Shown: positions 1 through 8,523 of the stretch, piece after piece | Position numbering within the stretch: the stretch's first letter is position 1 | How the letters are laid out: each line of letters opens with the position of its first letter | DNA from: an uncultured Acetatifactor sp. | GTDB taxonomy: Bacteria; Bacillota; Clostridia; Lachnospirales; Lachnospiraceae | NCBI GenBank assembly: GCA_910578185.1 | Contig: CAJTPN010000011.1 | Coordinates: 1 to 64,000 of the forward strand | Reading direction: 5' to 3' | Length of the DNA stretch: 64,000 nucleotides | Program-made: the position numbers and the translations under genes | The notes under the pieces: generated by a model | What the model saw: the letters and a program-made list of their open reading frames with translations, nothing else | The model's database searches: none | What the model was told of the DNA's origin: nothing

Positions 1-169
1 CTCCGTACAGTTTCCCGGCGGCTGCCACGGCAACCTGCAGGGTGTCAGCGCGCTGGTAAAGGGAATGCCCCCCCAGGAAGCCATCTCAAAGCTCAAAGGC
101 ATCCGTTGCGGCGCAAAGTCCACTTCCTGCCCCGACCAGCTGGCTCTGGCCCTTGAGCAGATGCTTTGA
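1..169 (+). CDS. TSCPD domain protein (TIGR03905-type), C-terminal part
   Basis: The window opens inside this gene. Reading from base 2 gives about 55 residues ending at the TGA at 167-169. The visible part contains GGCHGN near the start and the sequence KSTSCPDQLA near the end, which matches the small uncharacterised TIGR03905/TSCPD family found in Clostridia and Bacteroides. The family is usually about 80 residues, so roughly the last two thirds are present. No function is established for the family. It ends 136 bases before murG on the same strand, without a visible terminator, but the gap does not prove an operon. Confidence 0.75.
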   Translation, partial: SVQFPGGCHGNLQGVSALVKGMPPQEAISKLKGIRCGAKSTSCPDQLALALEQML

Positions 170-305
170 TTCGAGAAATTTTAAGTGTCCGCTTAGGGAG
201 CATTGCCTATGGAGGCATCGTTACCCTTGAAACAGGAAATGCTCTCAAAACGGACGCTGCCTTCAGGGCAGACATTGCCTTTAGAACAGGCAAGGGGGAT
301 TAACC

Positions 306-1382
306 ATGAAAAAAATCGTTTTGACAGGCGGGGGATCCGCCGGACATGTCACCCCAAATATCGCGCTTTTTCCATCTCTGGAGAACGCGGGCTACGAAAT
401 AACTTATATGGGTTCCTATGACGGTATTGAGAAAAAGCTGATCGGTGATTTTGACATTCCCTATGTGGGCATTTCCACAGGCAAATTCCGTCGATATCTT
501 GATTTGAAAAATCTGACGGATCCCTTTCGAGTGATAAAAGGTTATTCCGAAGCAAAAAAGTTTTTGAAAAGCTACCGACCGGATGTGGTTTTTTCCAAGG
601 GAGGCTTTGTCTCCGTTCCTGTAATACGGGCTGCCGCGTCACTGCATATCCCCTGCATTATCCATGAATCGGACATGACGCCGGGACTTGCCAACAAAAT
701 CTGCATTCCCGTGGCAGAAAGGGTATGCTGTAATTTTCCAGAGACGTTAAAGCTGCTGCCGGAAAATAAAGCCGTACTCACAGGTTCGCCCATTCGATCC
801 GAGCTGACCCGCGGCAACAGGCTGGCAGGCCTCAATATGTGCGGTTTCAGCGCCAACACTCCTGTTATCATGGTGATCGGCGGAAGCCTGGGCGCCGCCA
901 ATGTCAATAAGGCGGTTCGGGACGCACTGCCAACACTGCTGGCAGACTTTCAGGTCGTTCACCTGTGCGGAAAGGATAAAGTAGACAATCTACTGCTTAA
1001 TACGCCGGGTTATCAACAATTTGAATATGTAAAGGCAGAATTAAAAGATTTATTTGCCATGGCGGACGTGGTGATTTCTCGTGCGGGTGCAAATGCCATC
1101 TGCGAATTGCTGGCCCTGAAAAAGCCTAATATTCTGATACCACTGCCCGCATCCAGCAGCCGGGGCGATCAACTGCTCAATGCCAGATCTTTTGAGTCCC
1201 AAGGCTTCTCCATTGTGATCAACGAAGATGATCTGACCACCGATATGCTGGTTGACAAAGTACACGAACTCTATTTCACCAGGCAGACCTTCCGCAACGC
1301 CATGAGCAACAGCGGACAGATGGACTCAATCAAAACCATAATGCGCCTGATTGAAGAGGCCGCCGCACAAGGCAAAGGATAA
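306..1382 (+). CDS. murG: UDP-GlcNAc:lipid I N-acetylglucosaminyltransferase MurG
   Basis: MurG adds GlcNAc from UDP-GlcNAc to lipid I on the cytoplasmic face of the membrane, making lipid II for peptidoglycan. The 358 residues match the usual family length. The N-terminal Rossmann half starts with the glycine-rich GGGSAGHVTPN loop (residues 8-18) that binds the lipid I diphosphate. The second half has GGSLGAANVN at about residue 190 and ISRAGANAICELLALKKP at about 258-275, the UDP-GlcNAc site. The ATG at 306 has AAGGGGGAT upstream. The gene stands outside the usual dcw cluster and resembles the MurG subtype carried as a single gene in Clostridia, so a second murG elsewhere is possible. Confidence 0.93.
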   Translation: MKKIVLTGGGSAGHVTPNIALFPSLENAGYEITYMGSYDGIEKKLIGDFDIPYVGISTGKFRRYLDLKNLTDPFRVIKGYSEAKKFLKSYRPDVVFSKGGFVSVPVIRAAASLHIPCIIHESDMTPGLANKICIPVAERVCCNFPETLKLLPENKAVLTGSPIRSELTRGNRLAGLNMCGFSANTPVIMVIGGSLGAANVNKAVRDALPTLLADFQVVHLCGKDKVDNLLLNTPGYQQFEYVKAELKDLFAMADVVISRAGANAICELLALKKPNILIPLPASSSRGDQLLNARSFESQGFSIVINEDDLTTDMLVDKVHELYFTRQTFRNAMSNSGQMDSIKTIMRLIEEAAAQGKG

Positions 1383-1440
1383 ATGGCAAAATCCAACAAT
1401 GCAATGTATCAGTTTCATGGCATGTTGAAACTGCTATGCA

Positions 1441-1497
1441 AAAAAAGAGCTGTGGCAGCAAAGCAAAAAATATTGCTTTCCTGCGGCAGCTCTTTCT
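1441..1497. terminator. Bidirectional intrinsic terminator between convergent genes
   Basis: AAAGAGCTG (1444-1452) pairs with CAGCTCTTT (1487-1495), and the inner arms GCAG-CAAAGCAA and TTGCTTTC-CTGC extend the stem. It is flanked by A-rich sequence on the left and T-rich sequence on the right, so it can end both murG (+) and the CBM9-like gene (-). Confidence 0.85.
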
Positions 1498-1512
1498 TCT
1501 AAAAAATCACTC

Positions 1513-2586
1513 TCACTCGGCATTTGCCACATATATTGTCTTCCCGTCCCCATAAACGGTAAGCGTTCCTTTTCCATCTCCGGCGGGACACGAAATCTCA
1601 AAGTCCTGACTATCAGCTTTCAGCTGATAGGAAAGATCACGCAGCATCTTATTAGCCGGACAGGGGCTGATTTCTGCCAGAATTCCTTTCAGTGTGTCAA
1701 GATTGTCCGTATAGCTTTTATTCCCATCAAAATAGGCATGCTCTGCATAATAGAGCTTCCGCAGCTCCCACTTGCGCAGTTCATCCTCCGGAATGCTGAA
1801 ATCTCTTGCACTCTTGGGTACGTCGGAAAAGAAAAGGAATGCCCAAAGTTCCGGGTAATGAATATCATCTACTCCGGTGGGCGCCCATACCCAACGATCT
1901 GCCGGCAAAAGTGTTCCGGTATTCCTGTCTTGGCGCCTCTTAAATCCGCCTCCTGCAATGTCCACCTTCCAATGTGATCTAATACAATTAATCCGGTAAT
2001 ATTCCCCGGGAAGCGGCGGATTGTTTTTCACGCCGCAATCCTGCAGCGCCCCAAAGGGGATCACCACCTCCACAGACCAGGAATGATTATTGGATCCCGG
2101 CTGATTCAGCTTACCGTCAATGAATACTGCGGAACGAACCTGAGAAAATTCAGCCTCTTTTACAGGTTCTCCCTTATCCCGACAGGTCTTATTCAACAAC
2201 TGTTTCCAATCCGCATGCAATGCATTTGTTCCATACGCAAAATAAGCCTGGGTATCGGCGTCAGGATCAATATAAAATCCAAAATAATTATCCTCGGCGA
2301 TCACTGCGTCCTGAACAGTCTGCTCCGCCCAGATCTCATCCCCCTCAAGCAGCGCCCCTACATACAGATTTTCCTTATCCCAAGCCAGCTTAACCCGTGT
2401 GCGAAATCTGGGTCTGGGGCGTCCGGGACCTTCCATATCCACAAAGTCGCTGGTAAAAGGAATATTTCTCCAAAATTCTTTCTCCAAATTTCCGTCAAGA
2501 GAAAAAGGCTTGTCCGTAAACCGGCATACGTGAATCGGGGGCTGAAACGCCACCGCCGGAACGGGAATGCGATAATTAGTACTCAT
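1513..2586 (-). CDS. CBM9-like carbohydrate-binding protein
   Basis: The 357 residues look like a stand-alone family 9-like carbohydrate-binding module. Visible features are LDGNLEKEFWRNIPFTSDF near residue 30, VKLAWDKENLYVGALLEG near 67, and FYIDPDADTQAYFAYGTNA near 105, the pattern of the CBM9 beta-sandwich in which a planned comparison strand is followed by an acidic metal/ligand loop. There is no signal peptide or membrane segment, so the protein is probably cytoplasmic. The ATG has AGAAGGAGAGGT upstream. It is convergent with murG. Lachnospiraceae often keep such orphan CBM9-like genes near glycoside hydrolases, but none is adjacent here, so its ligand is unknown. Confidence 0.75.
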   Translation of the reverse strand: MSTNYRIPVPAVAFQPPIHVCRFTDKPFSLDGNLEKEFWRNIPFTSDFVDMEGPGRPRPRFRTRVKLAWDKENLYVGALLEGDEIWAEQTVQDAVIAEDNYFGFYIDPDADTQAYFAYGTNALHADWKQLLNKTCRDKGEPVKEAEFSQVRSAVFIDGKLNQPGSNNHSWSVEVVIPFGALQDCGVKNNPPLPGEYYRINCIRSHWKVDIAGGGFKRRQDRNTGTLLPADRWVWAPTGVDDIHYPELWAFLFFSDVPKSARDFSIPEDELRKWELRKLYYAEHAYFDGNKSYTDNLDTLKGILAEISPCPANKMLRDLSYQLKADSQDFEISCPAGDGKGTLTVYGDGKTIYVANAE

Positions 2587-2759
2587 ACCATACCTCTCCT
2601 TCTCACAGTCCGCAAATATGACAAAGAAACGCTTACCTTTCTCTGCCCTTCTTGAAACTGTATTCTTTTATATGTTATTTATAAAAATTGTCAATAATAC
2701 GCTTCTCCCCTCTTGCTGCCGGTTCTTCAACGCTATCATCTTTTATCCGCAATAACCGC

Positions 2760-3320
2760 TCACAGGGCATTCTCGTCATATTCCGCCCTTACACCGCCGA
2801 CAAATTTCGGCCTGGTGCGGGCGCAGACCACATGTGCGTCTCCTATTTGTCCGGTGTGAATCCGCACCGGAACGGCCACATCCTTAAGATGCATTCCGAT
2901 AAGCGTATCTCCGATATCTATCCCTGCATGTGCCTTGATGTGCTCCACTGCCGCAGGCTGGGCAAAGGCTTCATAGGCGGCGGTTGCAAAGGAGCCTCCC
3001 GCCTTGGGTTTTGGTATTACGTTGACAATCTCATATCCATAGCGCTGCGCAGCCTCCTTCTCCAGGATCAACACACGATTCAAATGTTCACAGCACTGTG
3101 CGGCAAGATAAACTCCCGCCTCCCGGACAGCCTGGTAAATGCCGCCGAAAACTGCTTCCGCAAGCTCCGGGCTGGAAAAAGTACCGATACCCGCTCCAGC
3201 CACCTCGCTGGTGGAGCAGCCCACCACCAGGATTTCTCCCTGATTCAGTCCGGCAGCCTTCAACAACTCTTTAGCTGCTCCATATGCCTCTTCACTGATA
3301 ATCTTCATCTCTTCCGTCAT
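2760..3320 (-). CDS. DUF436 / TIGR01440 family protein (YwlG-like)
   Basis: A protein of about 186 residues of the YwlG family, whose biochemical role is unknown. Family signatures are ILVVGCSTSEVAGAGIGTFSS (split over residues about 30-50), AAQCCEHLNRVLILE in the middle with paired cysteines, and GDTLIGMHLKDVAVPVR towards the C-terminus. The ATG at 3320 is preferred over the one at 3335 because GGGAGA lies 7 bases before it. The gene is followed at 2655-2690 by T-rich sequence but I see no clear hairpin. Neighbours on the same strand (deacetylase upstream, CBM9-like gene downstream) give no functional hint. Confidence 0.85.
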   Translation of the reverse strand: MTEEMKIISEEAYGAAKELLKAAGLNQGEILVVGCSTSEVAGAGIGTFSSPELAEAVFGGIYQAVREAGVYLAAQCCEHLNRVLILEKEAAQRYGYEIVNVIPKPKAGGSFATAAYEAFAQPAAVEHIKAHAGIDIGDTLIGMHLKDVAVPVRIHTGQIGDAHVVCARTRPKFVGGVRAEYDENAL

Positions 3321-3451
3321 ATTAGCATCTCCCATAGCAACTGCTTACCACGACCAATTCACTTGTACATGCTTGAACCATATTTTAGTTATCCGCTGCA
3401 GTCTTCGCCATGCCTTCTGCTTTCCTGCACCATTTCAATTAATATTTGAAT

Positions 3452-4249
3452 TTATCTAAGCAACTGCAGCGGTTTCACTTCCCGAATGCCCTGCTGTGTG
3501 CTGACCCAGACGCTGACAGCCCCAGGGTTGTACATCATCTGACCGTCTGCGGAAAATTCCTGCTGGCGTACCGCCTGTATATAAGTATAAATTTCCATAT
3601 TCGTGGCATACCAGATATCATCTCTGTGAGCCATCTTCTCAACAAAGCTCTCAATAACGCTCCAATCCCCGGTGCGTCCGAATTCAAAGCTATGTCCCCA
3701 CACATACATCACCGGCAATTCATAGAATCCCGGGATATCAATAAAACTGTCCCCAAGCTCCAAAAGATGATTATTGTGATGACAGGTAGGATGCCAAGCC
3801 ATAAAATCCGCAGGCGGAAAAAAATTGCCTGTCTCTTGAATGGTACGGGAATATTTAATTCCCAAAGCTCTGGCCATATCCATAATTTCCTGATTATAAT
3901 TGCCAAACGCATAGGACATTCCCTGCACCAGAGATCCGGTCAGCCCTTCCAATGCTTTCCTGTCCTCCTGGATTTCCAAAACAACCTGTTGTCTGGTAAT
4001 GGTGGGCAGATTCCGGTGCTCCACCCCGTGACACGCTATCTCATGTCCCCCATAAACTTCCTCAAGCTCTTCCCCACCAATATACAGCTCATCGCCCCGG
4101 CGAAGTCCAAGCCTGCCCGAATTCAAGTGAAAGGTTCCCTTCATCCCATGGCTGCGCAACAATTCGGCAAGCCTTCTGTCAAAATTCTGCCCGTCGTCAT
4201 AGCTGAACGTCAATGCTTTTCTCTTCCCTTCGGGAAATACAAATCTCAT
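3452..4249 (-). CDS. Polysaccharide deacetylase family protein (NodB fold)
   Basis: About 265 residues with the NodB homology fold. ALTFSYDDGQNFDRRLAELL near residue 15 contains the catalytic DD pair, and EIACHGVEHRNL near 78 contains the HxxxH metal motif. The enzyme class removes acetyl groups from N- or O-acetylated polysaccharides such as peptidoglycan or chitin-like glycans. No signal peptide is visible, so secretion is uncertain, and some members act on intracellular sugars. The ATG at 4249 is chosen because GGGGGT lies just upstream; a GTG 21 bases earlier lacks such a site. It is divergent from the ytaF-like gene. Confidence 0.85.
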   Translation of the reverse strand: MRFVFPEGKRKALTFSYDDGQNFDRRLAELLRSHGMKGTFHLNSGRLGLRRGDELYIGGEELEEVYGGHEIACHGVEHRNLPTITRQQVVLEIQEDRKALEGLTGSLVQGMSYAFGNYNQEIMDMARALGIKYSRTIQETGNFFPPADFMAWHPTCHHNNHLLELGDSFIDIPGFYELPVMYVWGHSFEFGRTGDWSVIESFVEKMAHRDDIWYATNMEIYTYIQAVRQQEFSADGQMMYNPGAVSVWVSTQQGIREVKPLQLLR

Positions 4250-4348
4250 AAGCTTACCCCCTGTGCGCATAAGTGTCCGTTTCTATTATATCACCCTTTA
4301 TTCTCCATGAGAATATAGTAAATAGAAAAAAATCACAGGAGAATTCTT

Positions 4349-4945
4349 ATGATATTTGCTTCTCTCCTGTTTGGCATATCAGCCAGCCTTGACGCTTTGT
4401 TAGTGGGAATCAGTTATGGCATCCGCCAAGTCCGCATCCGGTTCTGGCAAAACATGATCATAAGCCTGGTGACTCTCCTTGGCACCTGCCTTTCCGTCGG
4501 CTTAGGCCGTTACCTTACGCCTTTCCTTCCCAAGCTGCTTCGAAACTGCGCCGGCAGTCTGATTTTGATCTTGTTAGGGCTTTATTATATCATCAAATGG
4601 ACAATTTCGCTTTTTCGCAGCCGTAAACTAACGCCAAGCAACTCGGCGCAGCTTGAAACTGCCTCCGCTCCTACCGTAAAGTCCCCGTCGGGATTAAAGA
4701 TCACGGAAGTTTTGACCTTGAGTCTGACGCTTTCACTGAATAATCTCAGCGCAGGGCTGAGCGCCAGCCTTGGTGGGCTGACACTGCTCCCAACTGCTGT
4801 CAGCACTCTGATATGTTCTGTGCTCTTCCTTTTTACAGGCAATCGCCTGGGCCGAAATCCCATGCTGCAGCTTGTGGGATGCGCAGCAGACCCGCTCTCC
4901 GGCCTGCTGCTGATTGGACTTGGACTGGTACAGCTAATTGCATAA
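4349..4945 (+). CDS. ytaF: Sporulation membrane protein YtaF (MntP-like fold)
   Basis: A 198-residue integral membrane protein with about five to six hydrophobic segments. The N-terminus SLLFGISASLDALLVGISYG carries the small acidic motif of the MntP/YtaF superfamily, and a second copy of the motif, LTLSLTLSLNNLSAGLSASL, appears near residue 130, showing the internal duplication typical of the family. YtaF is made in sporulating cells of Bacillus and clostridia; a cation-efflux role is inferred from the MntP relationship. An AGGAG site sits 8 bases before the ATG. It lies 38 bases upstream of a spore germination gene on the same strand, which fits a sporulation role. Confidence 0.8.
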   Translation: MIFASLLFGISASLDALLVGISYGIRQVRIRFWQNMIISLVTLLGTCLSVGLGRYLTPFLPKLLRNCAGSLILILLGLYYIIKWTISLFRSRKLTPSNSAQLETASAPTVKSPSGLKITEVLTLSLTLSLNNLSAGLSASLGGLTLLPTAVSTLICSVLFLFTGNRLGRNPMLQLVGCAADPLSGLLLIGLGLVQLIA

Positions 4946-4983
4946 AAAATACGGTTTGGGAAATCCTGTAGTTATTCTATTCC

Positions 4984-6543
4984 ATGAAAACAAACAAAGC
5001 ACACAATAACTTGGAAGCTTTCATGCCCCATAGTATGGCTGGGTCCATGAGCGGTAATGTGCAGTTAACTATTTCAGAGATACGGAGCGTAAACATTATG
5101 GAGTTATCCCCGGTTTTGGAAGAAAATATCAAATACCTGGAATCCCTTCTGCCCATCAAAACCAGTTTTGATCTGATGACAAGACACCTTTTCCTGGGCG
5201 GGACAAAGGCTTATTTCCTGGGCGTCAACGGCTTTTGCAAGACAGAAGTCCTTCAGCAGATTTTTTCGGATTTACAAAATCCCATGTATGTGGCAGACGG
5301 CAGGGTAGATGATATTGTCCGATTTATGGACAGCAAAATCGGATACGCCCAGACTTCTCTCACCGATTCTTGGGAGCAAATTATCCGAAACGTCTTAAGC
5401 GGCCCCTCCGTACTGTTTATTGACGGATTTGCAAAGGCAATCCTCATAGACGTGCGTACCTACCCCACCAGGGGAATCGTGGAACCTGATCTGGAACGGG
5501 TTACCAGAGGCGCCCGAGATGGATTCGTGGAAACGCTTTTGCTCAACGCCAATTTAATCCGCCGCCGGGTGCGTTCTCCGCACCTTTCCTTCGCCATGCA
5601 TTCCGTGGGTACCAAGAGTAAAACAGATGTGGCTGTGGCTTATCTGGAAGACACCGTTAATCAGGATCTTCTGGATAAGCTTTCCCACACGCTTGACTCT
5701 ATACAGGCCACATGTCTGACAATGGGTACCAAGAGTCTGGAAGAGTTGATACTGCACAAGCATTGGTTTCATCCGTTACCTGCCATGCTGGTAACGGAGC
5801 GTCCTGATGTGGCATGCAGCTATCTTTTGGAAGGTCATATTTTGGTTTTGGTGGACAATTCCCCCCTTGTGCTGGTATTGCCCTGTACTATATTCCAATT
5901 TACCCAAAGCCCGGAAGATTATTACAAAAGTCCCTCCGTGGGCACTTACCTTAGGCTGGTCCGCTTTCTATGCATTCCGGTCAGCTTGTTTTTAATGCCT
6001 TTATTTTTGTTGGCAACCACCTGTTTCCCTGACTTTTCAATGCAATGGGGTCTCCTCACCGACAATGCCCTGACGCCGGAGCGATTATTCTTTTATGTGA
6101 CGGGGGTGGAATTCCTGCTTGACCTATTCAAATATTCCTCCTCTCTAAGCTCCGGCAAATTTTCCGGTTCCCTGTCCATCGTGGGCGGCCTGTTGATCGG
6201 CGATATTGCGGTCAGTCTAAACTGGGCCTCCGTGGAAGTGCTGTTTTACGCAGCCATCACTTTACTATCCTCCCTTTCCATCACAAATACGGAATTCAGC
6301 GATGCCATCCGTCTTTACCGAATATTACTGCTTATTGCAACAGGTTTCTTTGGTCTGCCGGGCTTCCTCACCAGCCTCATTTTGGTGCTCTTCTCCATTG
6401 CCACAACGCCCACCTTCGGCGGTTTCAGTTACTTCTGGCCGCTCTTTCCCTTTAACGCGAAAGCCCTTGGAAGACTGTTGTTCCGCAGTCCAACTCCTAA
6501 AGCGCAGCCTGTGAGGACGTGGGATCGGGGTAAAGTGAAATAA
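4984..6543 (+). CDS. spoVAF: GerA-family spore germination protein, SpoVAF-like
   Basis: The 519-residue protein matches the GerA A-subunit family and most resembles SpoVAF. The N-terminal soluble part (about 1-290) contains SFDLMTRHLFLGGTKAYFLGV, split near residue 60, and the family signature RGIVEPDLERVTRGARDGF near 175. The C-terminal part (about 300-500) has five or more membrane segments with PSVGTYLRLVRFLCIPVSLF at their start. SpoVAF sits in the inner spore membrane and takes part in dipicolinate release or nutrient germination. The first ATG has no good ribosome site; ATGs at 5023 and 5098 are alternatives, and homologues usually begin near ELSPVLEENIKYL, favouring 5098. No SpoVAE or GerB/GerC partners are adjacent. 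Confidence 0.85.
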   Translation: MKTNKAHNNLEAFMPHSMAGSMSGNVQLTISEIRSVNIMELSPVLEENIKYLESLLPIKTSFDLMTRHLFLGGTKAYFLGVNGFCKTEVLQQIFSDLQNPMYVADGRVDDIVRFMDSKIGYAQTSLTDSWEQIIRNVLSGPSVLFIDGFAKAILIDVRTYPTRGIVEPDLERVTRGARDGFVETLLLNANLIRRRVRSPHLSFAMHSVGTKSKTDVAVAYLEDTVNQDLLDKLSHTLDSIQATCLTMGTKSLEELILHKHWFHPLPAMLVTERPDVACSYLLEGHILVLVDNSPLVLVLPCTIFQFTQSPEDYYKSPSVGTYLRLVRFLCIPVSLFLMPLFLLATTCFPDFSMQWGLLTDNALTPERLFFYVTGVEFLLDLFKYSSSLSSGKFSGSLSIVGGLLIGDIAVSLNWASVEVLFYAAITLLSSLSITNTEFSDAIRLYRILLLIATGFFGLPGFLTSLILVLFSIATTPTFGGFSYFWPLFPFNAKALGRLLFRSPTPKAQPVRTWDRGKVK

Positions 6544-6576
6544 TTTATTTGGTGTGTATATTGTACCAGAAAAAGC

Positions 6577-6630
6577 CAAGACCATTTTGTCGTACTGGTT
6601 CCGAAAGCCATGGAGCCCTTAAAAGGGATA
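6577..6630 (+). pseudogene. Fossil fragment of a tyrosine integrase
   Basis: This 54-bp stretch reads QDHFVVLVPKAMEPLKGI and aligns base for base, with few mismatches, to bases 15646-15699 of the intact integrase in the element (QDRFVILVPKAIETLKRI). Flanking sequence does not align. It lies outside the left attachment repeat, on the same strand as the intact gene, which is where the integrase of an older element at the same tRNA site would be stranded after a second integration. Confidence 0.8.
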
Positions 6631-6648
6631 AAGGCAGCATCAAAATAT

Positions 6649-6788
6649 CCTCTCTTTACTTTTTGGGCGGAGGGGAAGTTGGAAATACTAAATTAGGGCA
6701 GTTATGTTTGAATGAGGGATACCGGAGCGGCAGACAGATTATCTCCGGGAAATGGATTGCCGAGAGTACACAGGTACAAAGTGTCTGA
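6649..6788 (+). pseudogene. Remnant of a serine hydrolase (class C beta-lactamase fold)
   Basis: Reading LGQLCLNEGYRSGRQIIS followed by GKWIAESTQVQS resembles the region of AmpC-like serine hydrolases that usually reads FGQLYLNGG...GKRIISEEWVKEST. Only about 40 residues remain, with no SxxK or YxN motif and a stop immediately after. It lies between the integrase fossil and the left attachment repeat. The match is by family pattern only and is short, so it is a tentative call. Confidence 0.5.
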
Positions 6789-6821
6789 AAAGCACGCATT
6801 TCATAAGCTTCCACTGCAATA

Positions 6822-6848
6822 AAAAAAGCGATAGACGGGACTCGAACC
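6822..6848. repeat. Left attachment repeat (displaced tRNA-Gly 3' end)
   Basis: AAAAAAGCGATAGACGGGAC plus the next 7 bases are identical to 16068-16094. Only the last 21 bases of the tRNA are present, so it is a displaced fragment and not a tRNA gene. Confidence 0.9.
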
Positions 6849-6893
6849 TTTTTCAATCCCGGAAAGCCAATAAAATCAAGGAGGAATGCACAC

Positions 6894-6920
6894 TGTCTAC
6901 CGTGTGTCTACAGAATGTCT
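6894..6920. promoter_or_regulatory. Left integrase arm-type sites
   Basis: TGTCTAC occurs at 6894-6900 and 6905-6911, with a partial TGTCT at 6916. The same heptamer pair occurs at the other end of the element (15992-15998 and 16002-16008) with almost the same 10-11 bp spacing. Paired repeats just inside both ends are typical of tyrosine-recombinase arm sites. Assignment is by position and symmetry only. Confidence 0.6.
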
Positions 6921-7036
6921 AAAAGCAAAAGCGGCTCTTCATCCGCATAGATACCATTAGGCGCACAACCGCTTAACAGAGTCGCTACGGCAAGCATCAT
7001 CGCAAAAACTTGTTTTCCTTTTCTTTTCCATTTCAT
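6908..7036 (-). CDS. Truncated lipoprotein (signal peptide only)
   Basis: A 42-codon reading frame begins with a lysine-rich start (MKWKRKGKQ), a hydrophobic stretch and the lipobox LLSGC, then runs only about 18 residues before a stop inside the TGTCTAC repeats. AAAGGGAGAG lies upstream, a good ribosome site. It has every feature of a lipoprotein export signal but almost no mature protein. The most likely reading is a gene whose body was lost at the element end. A functional micro-lipoprotein cannot be excluded. Confidence 0.5.
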   Translation of the reverse strand: MKWKRKGKQVFAMMLAVATLLSGCAPNGIYADEEPLLLLDIL

Positions 7037-7133
7037 ACGATTTACTCTCCCTTTCTAAAGTATATACATATAGTAAAATACTACTAAGGGAAAGAAATTT
7101 TCATTTGAAGTTTCTGCAGAATACAAAAACATT

Positions 7134-7158
7134 AAAAAAGCAACCCGGTTGGGGTTGC
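7134..7158 (-). terminator. Intrinsic terminator, minus strand
   Basis: GCAACCC (7140-7146) and GGGTTGC (7152-7158) form a 7-bp stem with a 5-base loop, followed on the minus strand by a T-run (7134-7139). It stands second in tandem after the terminator at 7231-7260. Confidence 0.7.
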
Positions 7159-7230
7159 AAATACTTTTATGGTGTGGTGTGCTGCATCTCGACTTAAAAC
7201 AGTGTAATATAGCATACTGCGTATCTTCGC

Positions 7231-7260
7231 AAAAAAAGCAACCCTTACTGGGGGTTGCTT
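7231..7260 (-). terminator. Terminator of the CAP lipoprotein gene
   Basis: AGCAACCC (7238-7245) pairs with GGGTTGCT (7252-7259), followed on the minus strand by seven T (7231-7237). It starts 16 bases after the stop of the CAP-domain gene. Confidence 0.85.
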
Positions 7261-7275
7261 AAATGCTGAATTGTC

Positions 7276-8523
7276 TTAGAAATTCCAATCATCGCTATTC
7301 TTTTCTTCTTCTGTAGCAGCATGCCAACCTTCTCCATTTGTATCCCCATAAACATTAACACCATTATCTGTAGTATCAACATGCTCCATTACACCATCGT
7401 CTACTGCCGCATCAATGTCAACATTGCTGTTTGCATCTGTGTAGTTTTCTAATACACTCTGAGCATACCCAAGATACACCCAATAGTCTCCACACCTGGC
7501 TACAGAGATGTACTGGAGTCCCGGGTCGGTCATCGCCGCCCAGTGCCCGGGGCTTTCTTTCCATGAGGCATACACTTCTGCGACTGTGGTTTGACCAAAT
7601 GCGATATTCTCCACATTTGCGCCATCCCTTAAAACAACATCATGCGTGTAGTTGGATACAAGATTCTTGGCACTTGTAAGTGCGTTGGAATCCAGTGTTC
7701 CGTTGGCAGTTACGGTTGAAAGACCCATCGCCTGTCTGTCGGCGTTCAGCAGAGCCACGAACTCGCCGCTTACATTCTGAGCGTCAACCGCTGTGTCGTC
7801 TGTTTTAGCCGCTGTTCCGGAGTTTGTACCCTGGTTGGTTGTCTGACCGGAGCCTGAACCCTGACTTCCCGTGTTGTTTGCAGTCTGTGTTGTTTTGGTT
7901 GTTGTGGTTGCGGGCTTCTCGGCTACGATGTAGCTGTTGCTTACGAATGCCGCCTCGCCGTTCAGCTCAATCTGATACCACCCGGTCTCTTCACACTGCC
8001 CCGTCACGGTGACTTCCTGACCGTAAGCCAATCGTCCAACCTTTTCTCCATCCGTTGACGGCTGGTTTCTTACATTCACTGCGGACTTGGCGTACATCGT
8101 ACTTGACATCTCGTTGATGGTATAGGGAGAATCTGCTGTTTCTTCCCCTGTGTTTGTCCCGGTCTGGTCTGCCTCGTCCGTCTGGTCTGCGCTGCCGGAC
8201 TGCCCGGTCTGCGTCACGCTGCCGCTTTCATCGGCATTCCCGTCAGAGGGTGCCTCCGCCCCGGTTTCAGGCTCCGCTGTGGGCTCCGGTGTTTCTTCTG
8301 CCGATGGTTCTTCTGTGGGTTCCGCCGTTTCCTCCTGTTCGGATTCCATAGCCCCGGTTCCATCTGCCCCGCTTTCCCGGTTGTCAACATTCCCGTCCTG
8401 GCTGCTTTCTGCATCCGCCATGGCCTGCACCTTGCCGTCCCCCTCCATCCTGTTTCCGCAGCCAGCAAAAACGCTGGCTGTCATTGCTGTGATTAGCAAT
8501 GCCGTCACGATTTTCTTCTTCAT
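7276..8523 (-). CDS. Lipoprotein with SH3 and CAP (SCP/PR1) domains
   Basis: The 415-residue protein starts with a lipoprotein signal ending in FAGCGN (cysteine at 21). Residues about 40-140 are a low-complexity linker of Glu, Thr, Pro, Ala and Gly repeats. A bacterial SH3 domain follows (about 145-200: AKSAVNVRNQPSTDGEKVG), then a Thr/Gln-rich linker, then a CAP domain (about 250-375) with LLNADRQAMGL, THD and SPGHWAAM, the usual CAP pattern. Such proteins are attached to the outer membrane face and reach through the wall; their activity is unknown. It is cargo inside the mobile element. A strong start (GGAGGAGACGG upstream) and its own terminator show an independent unit. Confidence 0.85.
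   Translation of the reverse strand: MKKKIVTALLITAMTASVFAGCGNRMEGDGKVQAMADAESSQDGNVDNRESGADGTGAMESEQEETAEPTEEPSAEETPEPTAEPETGAEAPSDGNADESGSVTQTGQSGSADQTDEADQTGTNTGEETADSPYTINEMSSTMYAKSAVNVRNQPSTDGEKVGRLAYGQEVTVTGQCEETGWYQIELNGEAAFVSNSYIVAEKPATTTTKTTQTANNTGSQGSGSGQTTNQGTNSGTAAKTDDTAVDAQNVSGEFVALLNADRQAMGLSTVTANGTLDSNALTSAKNLVSNYTHDVVLRDGANVENIAFGQTTVAEVYASWKESPGHWAAMTDPGLQYISVARCGDYWVYLGYAQSVLENYTDANSNVDIDAAVDDGVMEHVDTTDNGVNVYGDTNGEGWHAATEEEKNSDDWNF

Noticed and set aside
6822..6848. tRNA gene at the left end
   Set aside because: Only the last 21 bases of tRNA-Gly are present; the rest of the cloverleaf is missing.
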